Source: Nocardioides daedukensis (GTDB lineage: Bacteria; Actinomycetota; Actinomycetes; Propionibacteriales; Nocardioidaceae). From it: a stretch of 64,000 nucleotides of DNA. The notes under the pieces are model-generated. The model did not search any database. It saw only the letters and a list, made by a program, of their open reading frames with translations, and was not told where the DNA came from. A program made the translations under genes and the position numbers. Location: the NCBI RefSeq assembly GCF_013408415.1, contig NZ_JACCAA010000001.1:62001-126000 (forward strand), read 5' to 3'. Positions 34,831 to 43,209 of the stretch are shown in pieces. Every line of letters starts with the position of its first letter. Position 1 is the first letter of the stretch.

Positions 34831-35979
34831 TCAGTTTCCCTTCGCGTTGTCGAACTTCATCAGCGCCACGACGCAGGCGTTGCCGTCCACTCCGGACACG
34901 CCGCCACCCATCGTCTCGACGAGGCCAACTCGGGCACCGTCGACCTGGCGTTGGCCGGCATCGCCGCGGAGCTGCCAGACGATCTCCACCACTTGGGCGA
35001 CGCCGGTGGCGCCGAGCGGATGACCGCGGGAGAGCAGGCCGCCGGACGGGTTGATCGGAAGGTCTCCGCCGAGCGCGGTGGCTCCCGAGGCAGCCTTGGC
35101 GCCGGCCTGGCCCTGGGGGACCAACCCGAGTGCCTCGGTGGTGGTCAGCTCACCGATCGTGAACGCGTCGTGCACCTCGGCGACATCGACGTCCTCGGGT
35201 CCGAGCCCGGCAACGTCGTACGCCGCTCGGGCGGTGTCGTGGATCAGCCGGTAGCCCCACACGTCGGTGCTGCGGTGGTCCCACGGTCCGCCGGAGCGCT
35301 GCGCCGTGGCCAGCAGCTCCACGTCGCGTGCCGAGGTGCGCGTGCTGGAGAGGACCACTGCGGCCGCGCCGTCGGAGATGGGGCTGCACTGCAGCAGGGT
35401 GATCGGGTCGGAGATCATCGGCGAGGCAAGCACCTGCTCGATGGTGTACTCGCCTCGATATTGCGCTCGCGAGTTGTGCATGGCGTGGCGGTGGTTCTTC
35501 ACCGAGACCGCCGCGAGCTGCTCGAGCGTGGTGCGTCCCTCGTGGAGCCACCTGCTGGCCTCCATCGCATACATGCTCGGCATGGCCAGTCCGGTGCGGC
35601 CCTCCGTGTCCGACTGCTGGGGGATGATCGGCCCCTTGAACAAGGGCGTCATCTGCTCCACGCCGAGCACGAGGACGCGTTGGTAGCGACCGCTCTGCAG
35701 GGCGACAGCAGCCTCGTGCAGGGCGGAGGTGCCGCTGGCGCAGGCATTCTCGACCGTCACGATGGGGACACCGGTGATCGCGAAGCCCTGCAACACGCGC
35801 ATGGCCACGCCGGGCTCACCGAAGACGCTGCCCACGAAGACCGCGTCGAACGGATGCGTCGAGTCAGCGCCTTCATCATCGAGGGCCTCGCCGATCGCCT
35901 GCCACGCCAGCTCGGCCACGGACAGGTCTGGCTGCTTGCCGAAGTGCGAGGTGCCTGCACCAGTGATCCACACGCTCAT
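34831..35979 (-). CDS. Thiolase family protein (SCP2/Ltp-like)
   Basis: A 382-residue thiolase-fold protein. A Cys at the nucleophile position lies in VENACASGTSAL, the oxyanion/His region in EVHDAFTIGE, and SRGHPLGATG is conserved. The C-terminal CxG motif of classical thiolases is replaced by ETMGGGVSG. It is encoded with a DUF35 OB-fold protein (4-nt overlap), the pairing seen for steroid side-chain retro-aldolases (Ltp2-ChsH2) as well as non-decarboxylating condensing enzymes. It is either a thiolase or a C-C lyase. Confidence 0.8.
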   Translation of the reverse strand: MSVWITGAGTSHFGKQPDLSVAELAWQAIGEALDDEGADSTHPFDAVFVGSVFGEPGVAMRVLQGFAITGVPIVTVENACASGTSALHEAAVALQSGRYQRVLVLGVEQMTPLFKGPIIPQQSDTEGRTGLAMPSMYAMEASRWLHEGRTTLEQLAAVSVKNHRHAMHNSRAQYRGEYTIEQVLASPMISDPITLLQCSPISDGAAAVVLSSTRTSARDVELLATAQRSGGPWDHRSTDVWGYRLIHDTARAAYDVAGLGPEDVDVAEVHDAFTIGELTTTEALGLVPQGQAGAKAASGATALGGDLPINPSGGLLSRGHPLGATGVAQVVEIVWQLRGDAGQRQVDGARVGLVETMGGGVSGVDGNACVVALMKFDNAKGN

Positions 35980-36326
35980 GACTCGACCTCCACGACGACA
36001 TCGCCTTCGACCGGTTCGACCAGGCGGATCCGACTGCCGACCGCTGGGGCCGTGTCCGAGCCGCGCACGTGGGCCAGCACTCGTGGGCCCTCGTCGAGGT
36101 CGACGTAGGCCAGGGCATAGGGAGGGGTTCGGTCACCGACGGCGATCCGGACCACGGTCGAGGACCAGACCACTCCGGCGGGCCCGAACCGGGCCTCGAC
36201 GACCCGGCCGCCGCAATCGGCGCATCGTGGCCGGGGCGTGGGCATTGGGTGACCGCAGTCGGTGCAGGCCACACCGATCACCTGTGGCGGGTCGGTTCCT
36301 TCGACCCGTGGTCGTGGATCGCTCAT
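35976..36326 (-). CDS. Zn-ribbon OB-fold protein (DUF35 family)
   Basis: A 116-residue protein with an N-terminal zinc ribbon, CTDCGHP and CADCG (two CxxC pairs about 12 residues apart), and a C-terminal OB-fold. DUF35 proteins bind thiolase-like partners and complete or gate their active site. The downstream thiolase gene overlaps by 4 nt. The ATG at 36326 has GAGGAG about nine nt upstream. It is the first gene of the operon driven from the site C promoter. Confidence 0.83.
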   Translation of the reverse strand: MSDPRPRVEGTDPPQVIGVACTDCGHPMPTPRPRCADCGGRVVEARFGPAGVVWSSTVVRIAVGDRTPPYALAYVDLDEGPRVLAHVRGSDTAPAVGSRIRLVEPVEGDVVVEVES

Positions 36327-36369
36327 CAATCTCACTCCTCAAGGTGCCCGAGAGCACTGCAACGGATAA

Positions 36370-36385
36370 ACAAACAATAGGTTGG
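36370..36385. promoter_or_regulatory. Operator site C (16-bp motif)
   Basis: ACAAAC-AATA-GGTTGG followed by TTAAC. It overlaps the spacer and -10 box of the leftward promoter for the OB-fold/thiolase/P450/SDR operon. Confidence 0.6.
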
Positions 36386-36402
36386 TTAACTGGGGCATGC
36401 AA
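36374..36402 (-). promoter_or_regulatory. Promoter of the OB-fold/thiolase/P450/SDR operon
   Basis: On the minus strand, TTGCAT (36402-36397), a 17-nt spacer, and TATTGT (36379-36374). Operator site C covers the -10 side. Confidence 0.5.
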
Positions 36403-36422
36403 GCACCATGCGCCCCCACCGG

Positions 36423-37385
36423 CTATCGGTCGCTGACCAGTGTGGGGTCGAAGGGGAAGGGCGCGATGCTCCGTGCGCGACCGGAGAACAGGGTGTCGAA
36501 GGTCTGGTCGAGATTCTCCTGGGTGAACCCACCGGGCTGCTGCACGGTGGACTGCGGCTGCCAACCCTGCATCAGTTGCACGGTGTCGCCGAAGACGGTG
36601 AACACCTGTCCGGTGACATCGCCCGCGCTCTCGCCAGCCAGCCACCCGACGACGGTGGAAACCTGCTCGGGTCGGTAGTTCCCGAAGGCCTGGGTCGACT
36701 CGTCGGTGCTCGTGCCCCAGGTGTGATCCACCATCCGGGTGCGGGCCCGCGGGGCCACGGCATTGACCGTCACGCCATACTGCTCCAGCTCCCGGGCTGC
36801 AGCCTGGGTCAGGGCCGCGATGCCGGCCTTCGCCGCGGAATAGTTCGTCTGACCGGCGTTTCCGTAGAGACCGGACTCGCTGACCGTGTTGATCACCCGT
36901 CCACCGGCCGGGCTCCCGGTCTCGGCGGAGGTACGACGCCAGTGGCGCGCGGCGGCTCGAAGGGGCGCGGCATGGCCGCGCAGGTGGGTCCGGACGACCT
37001 CGTCCCACTCGTCGGCGTCCATGTTGAAGATCATCCGGTCACGCAGGATCCCGGCGTTGTTCACCACGATGTCCAGGCTTCCGAACGTGGCCACGCTTTT
37101 GGCAACCATGCGTTCGGCTTCCTCGAAGCTTGCGCAGTCACCGCGGAACGCGATCGCTCGTCCGCCCGAGGCAAGGATCGTGGCGACCACCTCGTCGGCG
37201 GCATCACCGTCGATGGGCTCACCGGTGGTGCTCACCTCGCGGTCGTTGACCACCACCGAGGCGCCGAGGTCCGCCAGGTGCAGGGCATGGGCACGGCCCA
37301 GGCCACGGCCGGACCCGGTGACGAGCGCCGTCCGCCCTGCAAGGGGACCAGCACGAGGACCGGCAAGGGGACTGGACCGGGTCAC
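36423..37385 (-). CDS. SDR family (3R)-hydroxyacyl-CoA dehydrogenase-like protein
   Basis: A 320-residue SDR with the longer layout of peroxisomal multifunctional-enzyme dehydrogenases. It has TGSGRGLGRAHALHLADLGA, NDREV, VNNAGILRDRMIFNM, and the catalytic residues in NTVSESGLYGNAGQTNYSAAK. The C-terminal 60 residues extend beyond a usual SDR. It would oxidise a hydroxyacyl-CoA. It overlaps the LivF-type ATPase gene by 4 nt, so catabolic enzyme and importer are expressed together. Confidence 0.8.
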   Translation of the reverse strand: MTRSSPLAGPRAGPLAGRTALVTGSGRGLGRAHALHLADLGASVVVNDREVSTTGEPIDGDAADEVVATILASGGRAIAFRGDCASFEEAERMVAKSVATFGSLDIVVNNAGILRDRMIFNMDADEWDEVVRTHLRGHAAPLRAAARHWRRTSAETGSPAGGRVINTVSESGLYGNAGQTNYSAAKAGIAALTQAAARELEQYGVTVNAVAPRARTRMVDHTWGTSTDESTQAFGNYRPEQVSTVVGWLAGESAGDVTGQVFTVFGDTVQLMQGWQPQSTVQQPGGFTQENLDQTFDTLFSGRARSIAPFPFDPTLVSDR

Positions 37386-38137
37386 GGCGTCGCGGGGTCG
37401 GCGGGATCGGCGGGGGAGACCGGCGTGCTGGTGTCGCCGAGATAGGCGCGCTGCACCGCGCTCGACTGCGCCACCTCGGTCGCCGTGCCGGACATGACCA
37501 CGCGGCCGCGCTCGATGACATAGGCGCGATCGGCGAGCTCCAGCGCCCGGTCGACCATCTGCTCGACGAGCAGGATGCCCACCGGCAGGTTCTCCCTGAT
37601 CTTGGCGATCGTCTCGAAGAGCTGGGTGGTCAGCGCCGGGCTCAGCCCGAGCGAGGGCTCGTCGAGCAGCAGGTAGCGGGGTCGACCTGCCAGGGCACGG
37701 GCCAGGGCGACCTGCTGCTGCTCGCCGCCGGAGAGCAACCCGGCCCGCTGGTTCTCACGCTCGGCGATGATCGGGAAGATCTCGCCCAGGACCTCCATCG
37801 GGTCCGGGTCGGAGCGCCTTCGCCCGAGCGCGGAACGACCGAGGTCGATGTTCTCGCGCACCGTGAGTCCCGCGAAGAGCTTGCGGCCCTCCGGGACCAT
37901 GATCAGGCCCTGCTTCGCCCTCGAGTGCGCCGAGGCGGAGCCGATGGACGCGTCGTCGAGGGTGATCCGTCCGGCGCGGAGCGGGAGCAGTCCCGACAGG
38001 GTCCGCACCAGCGTGCTCTTCCCGGCCCCGTTGGCGCCGACGACGGCGACGACCTCCTCCTGGGCGAGACGCATGCTGACCTTGTGGAGCACGCTCACCG
38101 GGCCGTAGCCGCTCGCGATCTCGTGTGCCTCAAGCAT
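37382..38137 (-). CDS. Branched-chain-type ABC transporter, ATP-binding protein (LivF-like)
   Basis: A 251-residue ATPase of the LivF type. Walker A is GANGAGKST (about 34-42), the signature LLSGGEQQQVALARAL and Walker B YLLLDEPSLGLSP follow. It couples to the LivH and LivM-like permease units encoded upstream. The ATG at 38137 lies behind GGGAGC and overlaps the fused LivM-LivG gene by 8 nt. Context suggests that the importer takes up the island's substrate and not leucine. Confidence 0.87.
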   Translation of the reverse strand: MLEAHEIASGYGPVSVLHKVSMRLAQEEVVAVVGANGAGKSTLVRTLSGLLPLRAGRITLDDASIGSASAHSRAKQGLIMVPEGRKLFAGLTVRENIDLGRSALGRRRSDPDPMEVLGEIFPIIAERENQRAGLLSGGEQQQVALARALAGRPRYLLLDEPSLGLSPALTTQLFETIAKIRENLPVGILLVEQMVDRALELADRAYVIERGRVVMSGTATEVAQSSAVQRAYLGDTSTPVSPADPADPATP

Positions 38138-40106
38138 TGCTGCTCCCCTTCGAGTCGATGGTGACGTGGCCCTCGCCGAGATAGGCGGTGAGCACGCGCT
38201 CGTCCTGTTGCAGCCCTGCTGCGTCACCGTGATAGATCCGAGCGCCTCGTTCCATGCAGGTCACCTCGTCCGCGACCCGGATGACCAGGCTCATGTCGTG
38301 CTCCACCAGGAGGATGGCCACGCCAGTGGCCGCGATCGCCTCGAGCGTCGTACCGAGCTGATAGGTCTCCGAGGGATTCAGGCCTGCTGCCGGCTCGTCC
38401 AGGATCAGGATCTTGGGGTCGCTGGCGAGGGCTCGGGCCAGCTCCACGGAGCGTTGGAGTCCGTAGGGGAGCTCTCCGGCCGGAGTGTTGGCGTGCTCCT
38501 CGATGCCCAGTCGACGAAGGAGCTCCATGGCGCGGTCCCTGCCCTCGGCCTCCTTGCGGCGGATGCCGGGGAGCCTGAGGAGGGTGGCCAGGAACGACTC
38601 GCCGAGCTTGGCGTCGAGCCCGGCCATCACGTTGACCAGTGCACTCTCGCCCTGGAAGAGCTGTGGTGTCTGGAACGTACGTGCCACGCCGACCTGATAG
38701 ATCGCGTGCGGAGCCAGTCCCGTCGCGTCGGCGTCCAGGATCGTGCAGCTGGCGCCGGCCTGCAGCGGATAGACCCCGGTGGTCAGGTTGACCAGCGTGG
38801 TCTTGCCAGCGCCGTTCGGTCCGACCAGGGCGTGGATGGTGCCCTCGCGAAGGCTCAGCTGCATGTCGTCGACTGCCTTGAGGCCGGCGAAGCTGTGGGT
38901 CACGTCCTGCAGTCGCATCACTTCCGCGCGGGTGGCCAGGTCGACGTGGACCTGCTCCTGACGCACGGCCGACTTCACGATCGACTCGTCGACCTCGAAC
39001 GCCGAGGCCTCGTCGAGCTCCGCGGAGGAGTTCTCGCGGCGTGCCCGCAGCCGGTGCGACAGCTGCTGGGCCCCGCCCACGATCCCCGACGGGAGGAAGA
39101 CCAGGGTCAGGATGAGCAGCAGTCCGGTCAGTCCCTCGTCGGAGAGGAACCAGGTGTCGCTCAGGTTCTGCTGCTGGAACTCCACCAGGCTCGCCATGGC
39201 GTGGGAGTGCTCGAGCGTCATCAGCACGAGCACGCCGACGACCGGGCCGTAGAGGCGTCCCGCACCGCCAAGGATCACCATGATGATCAGGCTCAGGCTG
39301 AGCGTGAAGGTGAAGGACTCGGGCTGCAGGTGGGCCTGCAGCTGGGTCTGCATGGTGCCGGCCACGCCACCGAAGGCCGCGGCGACGGTGAAGACGGCCG
39401 TCTTGCGACGGCGCGGGTTGATGCCGATGTGCGAGGCGACGATCTCGTTGGTGGAGAGCGCGCGCAGGCTCCGGCCCCACGCCGACTGGGCGAGGTTGCG
39501 GTAGGCCAGGAACGACAGCACCGCGATGATGCCGACCAGCACCATCGCCAGCGGTGCGGTGCCGGCGAACAGTGGGGGCTCAAGGACGAAACCGCCCACC
39601 TCGATCGGTTCGAGCAACGAGGTCTCGTGGTTGGAGACGTTGGGGTAGCCCGCCAGGCGACCGAACGTCTCGAGCTCGACGAAGAGCCTGTGCAGCATCA
39701 CGGCGAAGGCGAGCGTGATCATCGCGACCTGGGGCCCGGACAGACGGGCGGCGGCGAGGGACAGAACCGCGCCCGCGCCGGCCGAGACGACCACGGCACT
39801 GAGCATCGCCAGGGGCCAGGGGAGCCCGACGCCCAGCAGCATCCATGCGCTGACGTAGGCGCCGATGGCGACGAAGGCGCCTTGGCCCAGCGAGACCAGT
39901 CCGGAATATCCGGCCAACAGGTTGAGGCCGCAGGCGGCGACCAGGGCGACCGCGATCGACCCCATCGACTGGCTGCGGGAGATGGTCAGTGGATCCCCGC
40001 CCAGGCCGGGGACGATCGCGATGGCGGCGACGGCCACGACGACGATCAGGACGAACAGGTCCTTGCGGAACAGGTCCCTGCGAATGGTGGCGACTGCCTC
40101 GGACAT
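38130..40106 (-). CDS. Fused LivM-type permease and LivG-type ATPase
   Basis: A 658-residue single-chain fusion. Residues about 20-350 carry eight to ten membrane helices of a LivM permease (NLLAGYSGLVSLGQGAF is the family hallmark). A charged linker of about 45 residues (RRENSSAELDEASAFEVDES and on) leads into a full LivG ATPase with Walker A GPNGAGKTT near residue 427 and Walker B KILILDEPAAGLNP. No stop or frameshift separates the halves. It overlaps LivH by one base and LivF by eight. Confidence 0.88.
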   Translation of the reverse strand: MSEAVATIRRDLFRKDLFVLIVVVAVAAIAIVPGLGGDPLTISRSQSMGSIAVALVAACGLNLLAGYSGLVSLGQGAFVAIGAYVSAWMLLGVGLPWPLAMLSAVVVSAGAGAVLSLAAARLSGPQVAMITLAFAVMLHRLFVELETFGRLAGYPNVSNHETSLLEPIEVGGFVLEPPLFAGTAPLAMVLVGIIAVLSFLAYRNLAQSAWGRSLRALSTNEIVASHIGINPRRRKTAVFTVAAAFGGVAGTMQTQLQAHLQPESFTFTLSLSLIIMVILGGAGRLYGPVVGVLVLMTLEHSHAMASLVEFQQQNLSDTWFLSDEGLTGLLLILTLVFLPSGIVGGAQQLSHRLRARRENSSAELDEASAFEVDESIVKSAVRQEQVHVDLATRAEVMRLQDVTHSFAGLKAVDDMQLSLREGTIHALVGPNGAGKTTLVNLTTGVYPLQAGASCTILDADATGLAPHAIYQVGVARTFQTPQLFQGESALVNVMAGLDAKLGESFLATLLRLPGIRRKEAEGRDRAMELLRRLGIEEHANTPAGELPYGLQRSVELARALASDPKILILDEPAAGLNPSETYQLGTTLEAIAATGVAILLVEHDMSLVIRVADEVTCMERGARIYHGDAAGLQQDERVLTAYLGEGHVTIDSKGSSNA

Positions 40107-40969
40107 CAGACCTTCTCCATGACGACACGGCCCATCAGGCCTTGGGGACGGACAGCGAGAACCACGACGGTGACGACGAGACCGATCACGCCGCCGATGG
40201 CGGTGCCGAGCAGGTCGGTGGCCACCACGGTGGTGATGCCATAGATGAGCCCACCGACCAGCGCGCCCGGGATGCTGTCGAGCCCACCGAGGATGGCGGT
40301 GGCGAAGCCCGCCACGAGCAGGGACTGACCGGTGCTGATCGAGAGCCCGACCTCGGCGCTGTACATGATGCCGGCCAGGGCAGCGATGCCCATCGCGATG
40401 GCATATGCACCGAGCGCCACGAGTCCGGGATTGAGACCCATCAGGGATGAGGTCTCACGATCCTCGGCCACTGCCCGGAAGATCGTTCCGAGACGAGTGC
40501 GTTGGGTGAACCAGGTGAGGGCGAGGGTGACCCCGATCGCCAGGACCAGGATCAGCAGGAACTGCGAGCTGACCCGGGTCCCGGCGACCGAGGTGAAGCC
40601 CTCGAAGCCGATCCCGTTGAGTGCCTTGGTCCCTGCTCCCTGCGAGTTGCGCAGGAGGTCGAGCATGATCAGGGAGAGTCCGGCAGTGGTGAGCAACCAT
40701 CGGATGTCGTGCGGTCCGGAGTTGAACGGGCGTACGACGAAGCGCTCGACGAGCGTGCCCAGGATTCCGATCAACACGACACTGACTGCCACGGCCAACC
40801 AGGCCGGCAGGTCGAGGGCGACTATCGCGATGAACGCGAAGCCTCCCGCGGTGATGAATTCGCCGAGGGCGAAGTTCAGTGTTCGGGTGGTCTGGAAGGT
40901 CAGGACGAACGCGAGTGCGACCAGTCCGTAGAGTCCGCCGAGCGTGATGCCGACGAGGACGGAGTCCAT
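40106..40969 (-). CDS. Branched-chain-type ABC transporter permease (LivH-like)
   Basis: A 287-residue protein with about eight membrane helices. The family start LGGLYGLVALAFVLTFQTTRTLNFALGEF is present, as are GIAALAGIMYSAEVGLS and GGLDSIPGALVGGL. It forms the translocation pathway with the LivM half of the fusion encoded next. It lies 45 nt downstream of the substrate-binding lipoprotein gene. Confidence 0.88.
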   Translation of the reverse strand: MDSVLVGITLGGLYGLVALAFVLTFQTTRTLNFALGEFITAGGFAFIAIVALDLPAWLAVAVSVVLIGILGTLVERFVVRPFNSGPHDIRWLLTTAGLSLIMLDLLRNSQGAGTKALNGIGFEGFTSVAGTRVSSQFLLILVLAIGVTLALTWFTQRTRLGTIFRAVAEDRETSSLMGLNPGLVALGAYAIAMGIAALAGIMYSAEVGLSISTGQSLLVAGFATAILGGLDSIPGALVGGLIYGITTVVATDLLGTAIGGVIGLVVTVVVLAVRPQGLMGRVVMEKV

Positions 40970-41014
40970 GAATGCTCCTCGATTGGGATCGGGCTGAGAA
41001 TGGGGCTGAGAGCG

Positions 41015-42175
41015 TCAGTCGGCCTTGACGACTTCTCCGGCCTTGTCGTAGCCGTAGGTGATCCAGTCCTCCGGGGTGAAGAGCTCGTGGTCCTTCTCGG
41101 AGAACGGCTTGTCGAACTTCTGCCCGAGCACCTCAACGGTGTCCAGGGTCTCCATCGCCTCGCGCACGGCGGGGTAGTCGCTGGAGTCACCGGACTCGGC
41201 CACGGCCGCGGCGTAGGTCAACGTCGCCGCATAGAGCGACCACACGGCGGTCAGGACGAGCGGCTCCTCGCCGTACTCCTTCTTGTAGCGCTCGGTGAGG
41301 TCCTTGAGCTCGGGCGACTCGAAGTCGATCGGGGCCGCGAAGGTGGTGTTGTCCCACTCGGCTGCCTTGGACAGCTCGGTGAAGGCCGGGTCCAGGATGG
41401 TCGCGGTCGCGACGATCTCGGGGTCATAGCTGACCTGGGCCATGCTGCGCATCATCGTGGCGTGGTCGGCGCCCGTGGTGAACCAGACGATGACGGTGTC
41501 CACGCCGGCGCTCTTGAGGGCGTTGACCTGGGAGGTCATCGACGTGGCGCCGGGGTCGACACCCTCGGCCTTGACCAGGTCGAGGCTGTTCTTCTTGGCA
41601 TAGGAGCTGACCGCGTCATAACCGGCCTGGCCGAACCCGTCGGTGCCATAGATCATGCCGACGGTCTTGCCCTCACCGAAGGCCATGTTGGCGACCGCTT
41701 CGATGTTCTGGGCGTTGTTGTAGTTGGTGCGGAAGCCCCAGTTGGGCTGGGCGGAGTAGTCGATGATCTCGTCGGCGGTCGGGATGCCGGTCATCCACGG
41801 TCGTCCGGACCGCTGGATCACCGGTGCCACCTGGAGGGCCACGCCGGACAGGGACGGTCCGAAGACCACGTCGACCTGCTCCTGGTTGAGGAGCTCCTGG
41901 ATCAATCGCGCACCGGTCTCGGGCTCACCCTTGTCGTCGCGCTTGACGAGGTCGAAGGTGACGCCGTACTTCTCCTTGGCCTCGTCCTGGGCCAGCTCGA
42001 TGCCGCGTTCCAGTTCGATCCAGTACTGCGAGGCAGGGCTCGTCTTGGGGCCGATGACGCCGGCCTTCACGGTCAGGCCGCCTTCGCCGCCCTCGCTGGA
42101 ACTACCGCACGCGGTCAGCCCACCAGCAAGCAACACAGCACTGGTGAGGGCCGCGAGCATCCTTTTGGTTGCCAC
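41015..42175 (-). CDS. Branched-chain-type ABC transporter substrate-binding lipoprotein
   Basis: A 386-residue periplasmic-binding type I receptor. A lipoprotein signal peptide ends in GLTAC (C23). Domain features include IGPKTSPASQYWIELERGIELAQDEA, DVVFGPSLSGVALQVAPVIQRSG and IYGTDGFGQAGYDA. It captures the substrate for the LivH/LivMG/LivF importer; in other catabolic islands such receptors bind aromatic or alicyclic acids. GTG at 42175 lies behind GGGAGA; longer starts would run through operator site D. Confidence 0.87.
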   Translation of the reverse strand: MATKRMLAALTSAVLLAGGLTACGSSSEGGEGGLTVKAGVIGPKTSPASQYWIELERGIELAQDEAKEKYGVTFDLVKRDDKGEPETGARLIQELLNQEQVDVVFGPSLSGVALQVAPVIQRSGRPWMTGIPTADEIIDYSAQPNWGFRTNYNNAQNIEAVANMAFGEGKTVGMIYGTDGFGQAGYDAVSSYAKKNSLDLVKAEGVDPGATSMTSQVNALKSAGVDTVIVWFTTGADHATMMRSMAQVSYDPEIVATATILDPAFTELSKAAEWDNTTFAAPIDFESPELKDLTERYKKEYGEEPLVLTAVWSLYAATLTYAAAVAESGDSSDYPAVREAMETLDTVEVLGQKFDKPFSEKDHELFTPEDWITYGYDKAGEVVKAD

Positions 42176-42201
42176 GATGTTTCTCCCGTTCCGTCGGTTA
42201 A

Positions 42202-42217
42202 CCAAACGATGGTTTGG
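42202..42217. promoter_or_regulatory. Operator site D (perfect 6+4+6 palindrome)
   Basis: CCAAAC-GATG-GTTTGG preceded by GGTTAA. It is the most symmetric copy of the motif, 27 nt upstream of the substrate-binding protein start, just downstream of a TTGACA box (minus strand, 42256-42251). Confidence 0.7.
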
Positions 42218-42314
42218 ATTGGGATACATCGAATAGCGGAAATCACGAAGTGTCAAGGGTCACAGTCGATGACCGGTTGATTTTCGTCGGTGACCGGTGC
42301 GTTCTGCGGTGCCC

Positions 42315-43049
42315 TCAGAGCGAGAGACCCCCGTCAACCATCAACGTCTGGCCCTGGACCATGGCCGCGCTCGGCGAGGTCAGCAGCTCCACGGCGGCGA
42401 CCACGTCCGCGAATTCGAGGCCACGGCCGCTCGGGTTGGCCGCCGCTGCCGCGTCCAGTCGGCGCTCGGCGCGGTCCTTGAACATGGTGCGGAACGCCGG
42501 GGTGTCCAGTGGCCCCGCGGAGACGGTGTTGGCGCGCACCCCGAGTGGTGCCAGCTCGACGGCGAGATAGCGGATCAACGCCTCACCGAGGGACTTCGAG
42601 GGACCCAGTGCCACGTAGGACCGCACCACGCTCTGGGCGCCGCGGCTGCTCACATAGATCACGTTGCTGCCCGGGCGCAGCACCGGGAGAAGGCCCTGCG
42701 TCAGCGGGATCAGCGAGGTCGCGTTGACCGCGATCGCCTGGCCCAGCCTGGCCGGGTCGATGTCCAGCGCGCCACCTGTCACCGCGAGCGCAGCGCAGTG
42801 GACATAGAGGCTGAGCGAGTCGGTCTCGGCACGCGTCGCCGCGACCAGCGTGTCCACACCCTCCTGGATGCCGACGTCCGCCTTCACCAGGATCGCTCGT
42901 TGACCCGCTGCCTCGATCGCCTCACGCACCTCGTGGGCGGCCTGGTCGTTGGAGTGGTAGTTCACGATCACGTCGTGCCCGGACCTGGCCCAGTGCTCGG
43001 CGATCGCGCGCCCTATCCCGGACGAGCCGCCGGTGACGAGAACCGTCAT
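42315..43049 (-). CDS. SDR family oxidoreductase, FabL-like (Y-x6-K)
   Basis: A 244-residue SDR starting MTVLVTGGSSGIGRA. The region SSRGAQSVVRSYVALGPSK has Tyr and Lys six residues apart, the enoyl-reductase (FabI/FabL) spacing, where classical SDRs have three. It may therefore reduce or oxidise at an enoyl-CoA/ACP level. It is probably coupled to a 38-codon reading frame that overlaps its ATG. Operator site E lies about 160 nt upstream. Confidence 0.75.
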   Translation of the reverse strand: MTVLVTGGSSGIGRAIAEHWARSGHDVIVNYHSNDQAAHEVREAIEAAGQRAILVKADVGIQEGVDTLVAATRAETDSLSLYVHCAALAVTGGALDIDPARLGQAIAVNATSLIPLTQGLLPVLRPGSNVIYVSSRGAQSVVRSYVALGPSKSLGEALIRYLAVELAPLGVRANTVSAGPLDTPAFRTMFKDRAERRLDAAAAANPSGRGLEFADVVAAVELLTSPSAAMVQGQTLMVDGGLSL

Positions 43050-43162
43050 CGCACACCCCGTTCCGAGGCGCAGGCGCGCCCGCTCGTCCTGCCGTGGGAT
43101 CGGTCCGCGCCTTGCACATCTCGCCGACCCGGCACTTGTTGACGCCACACTTCGGTGTCCAT
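43046..43162 (-). CDS. Possible 38-codon leader reading frame
   Basis: It begins MDTEVWRQQVPGRRDV and is Arg-rich, with no recognised domain. GAGGAG lies seven nt before the ATG, and its stop overlaps the SDR start (ATGA), the usual coupling geometry. It sits between operator site E and the SDR gene. The codon composition is not clearly coding, so this is tentative. It may act only as a translational leader. Confidence 0.3.
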   Translation of the reverse strand: MDTEVWRQQVPGRRDVQGADRSHGRTSGRACASERGVR

Positions 43163-43209
43163 AGGGGTGCTCCTCGTGGTTGGCGCATCGCCGAGTGCGA
43201 GCGCGATAA

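Noticed and set aside
38166..40244. 692-codon rightward frame over the LivM-LivG gene
   Set aside because: It is the mirror of the high-GC fusion gene, very rich in His, Gln and Arg, and has no motifs.
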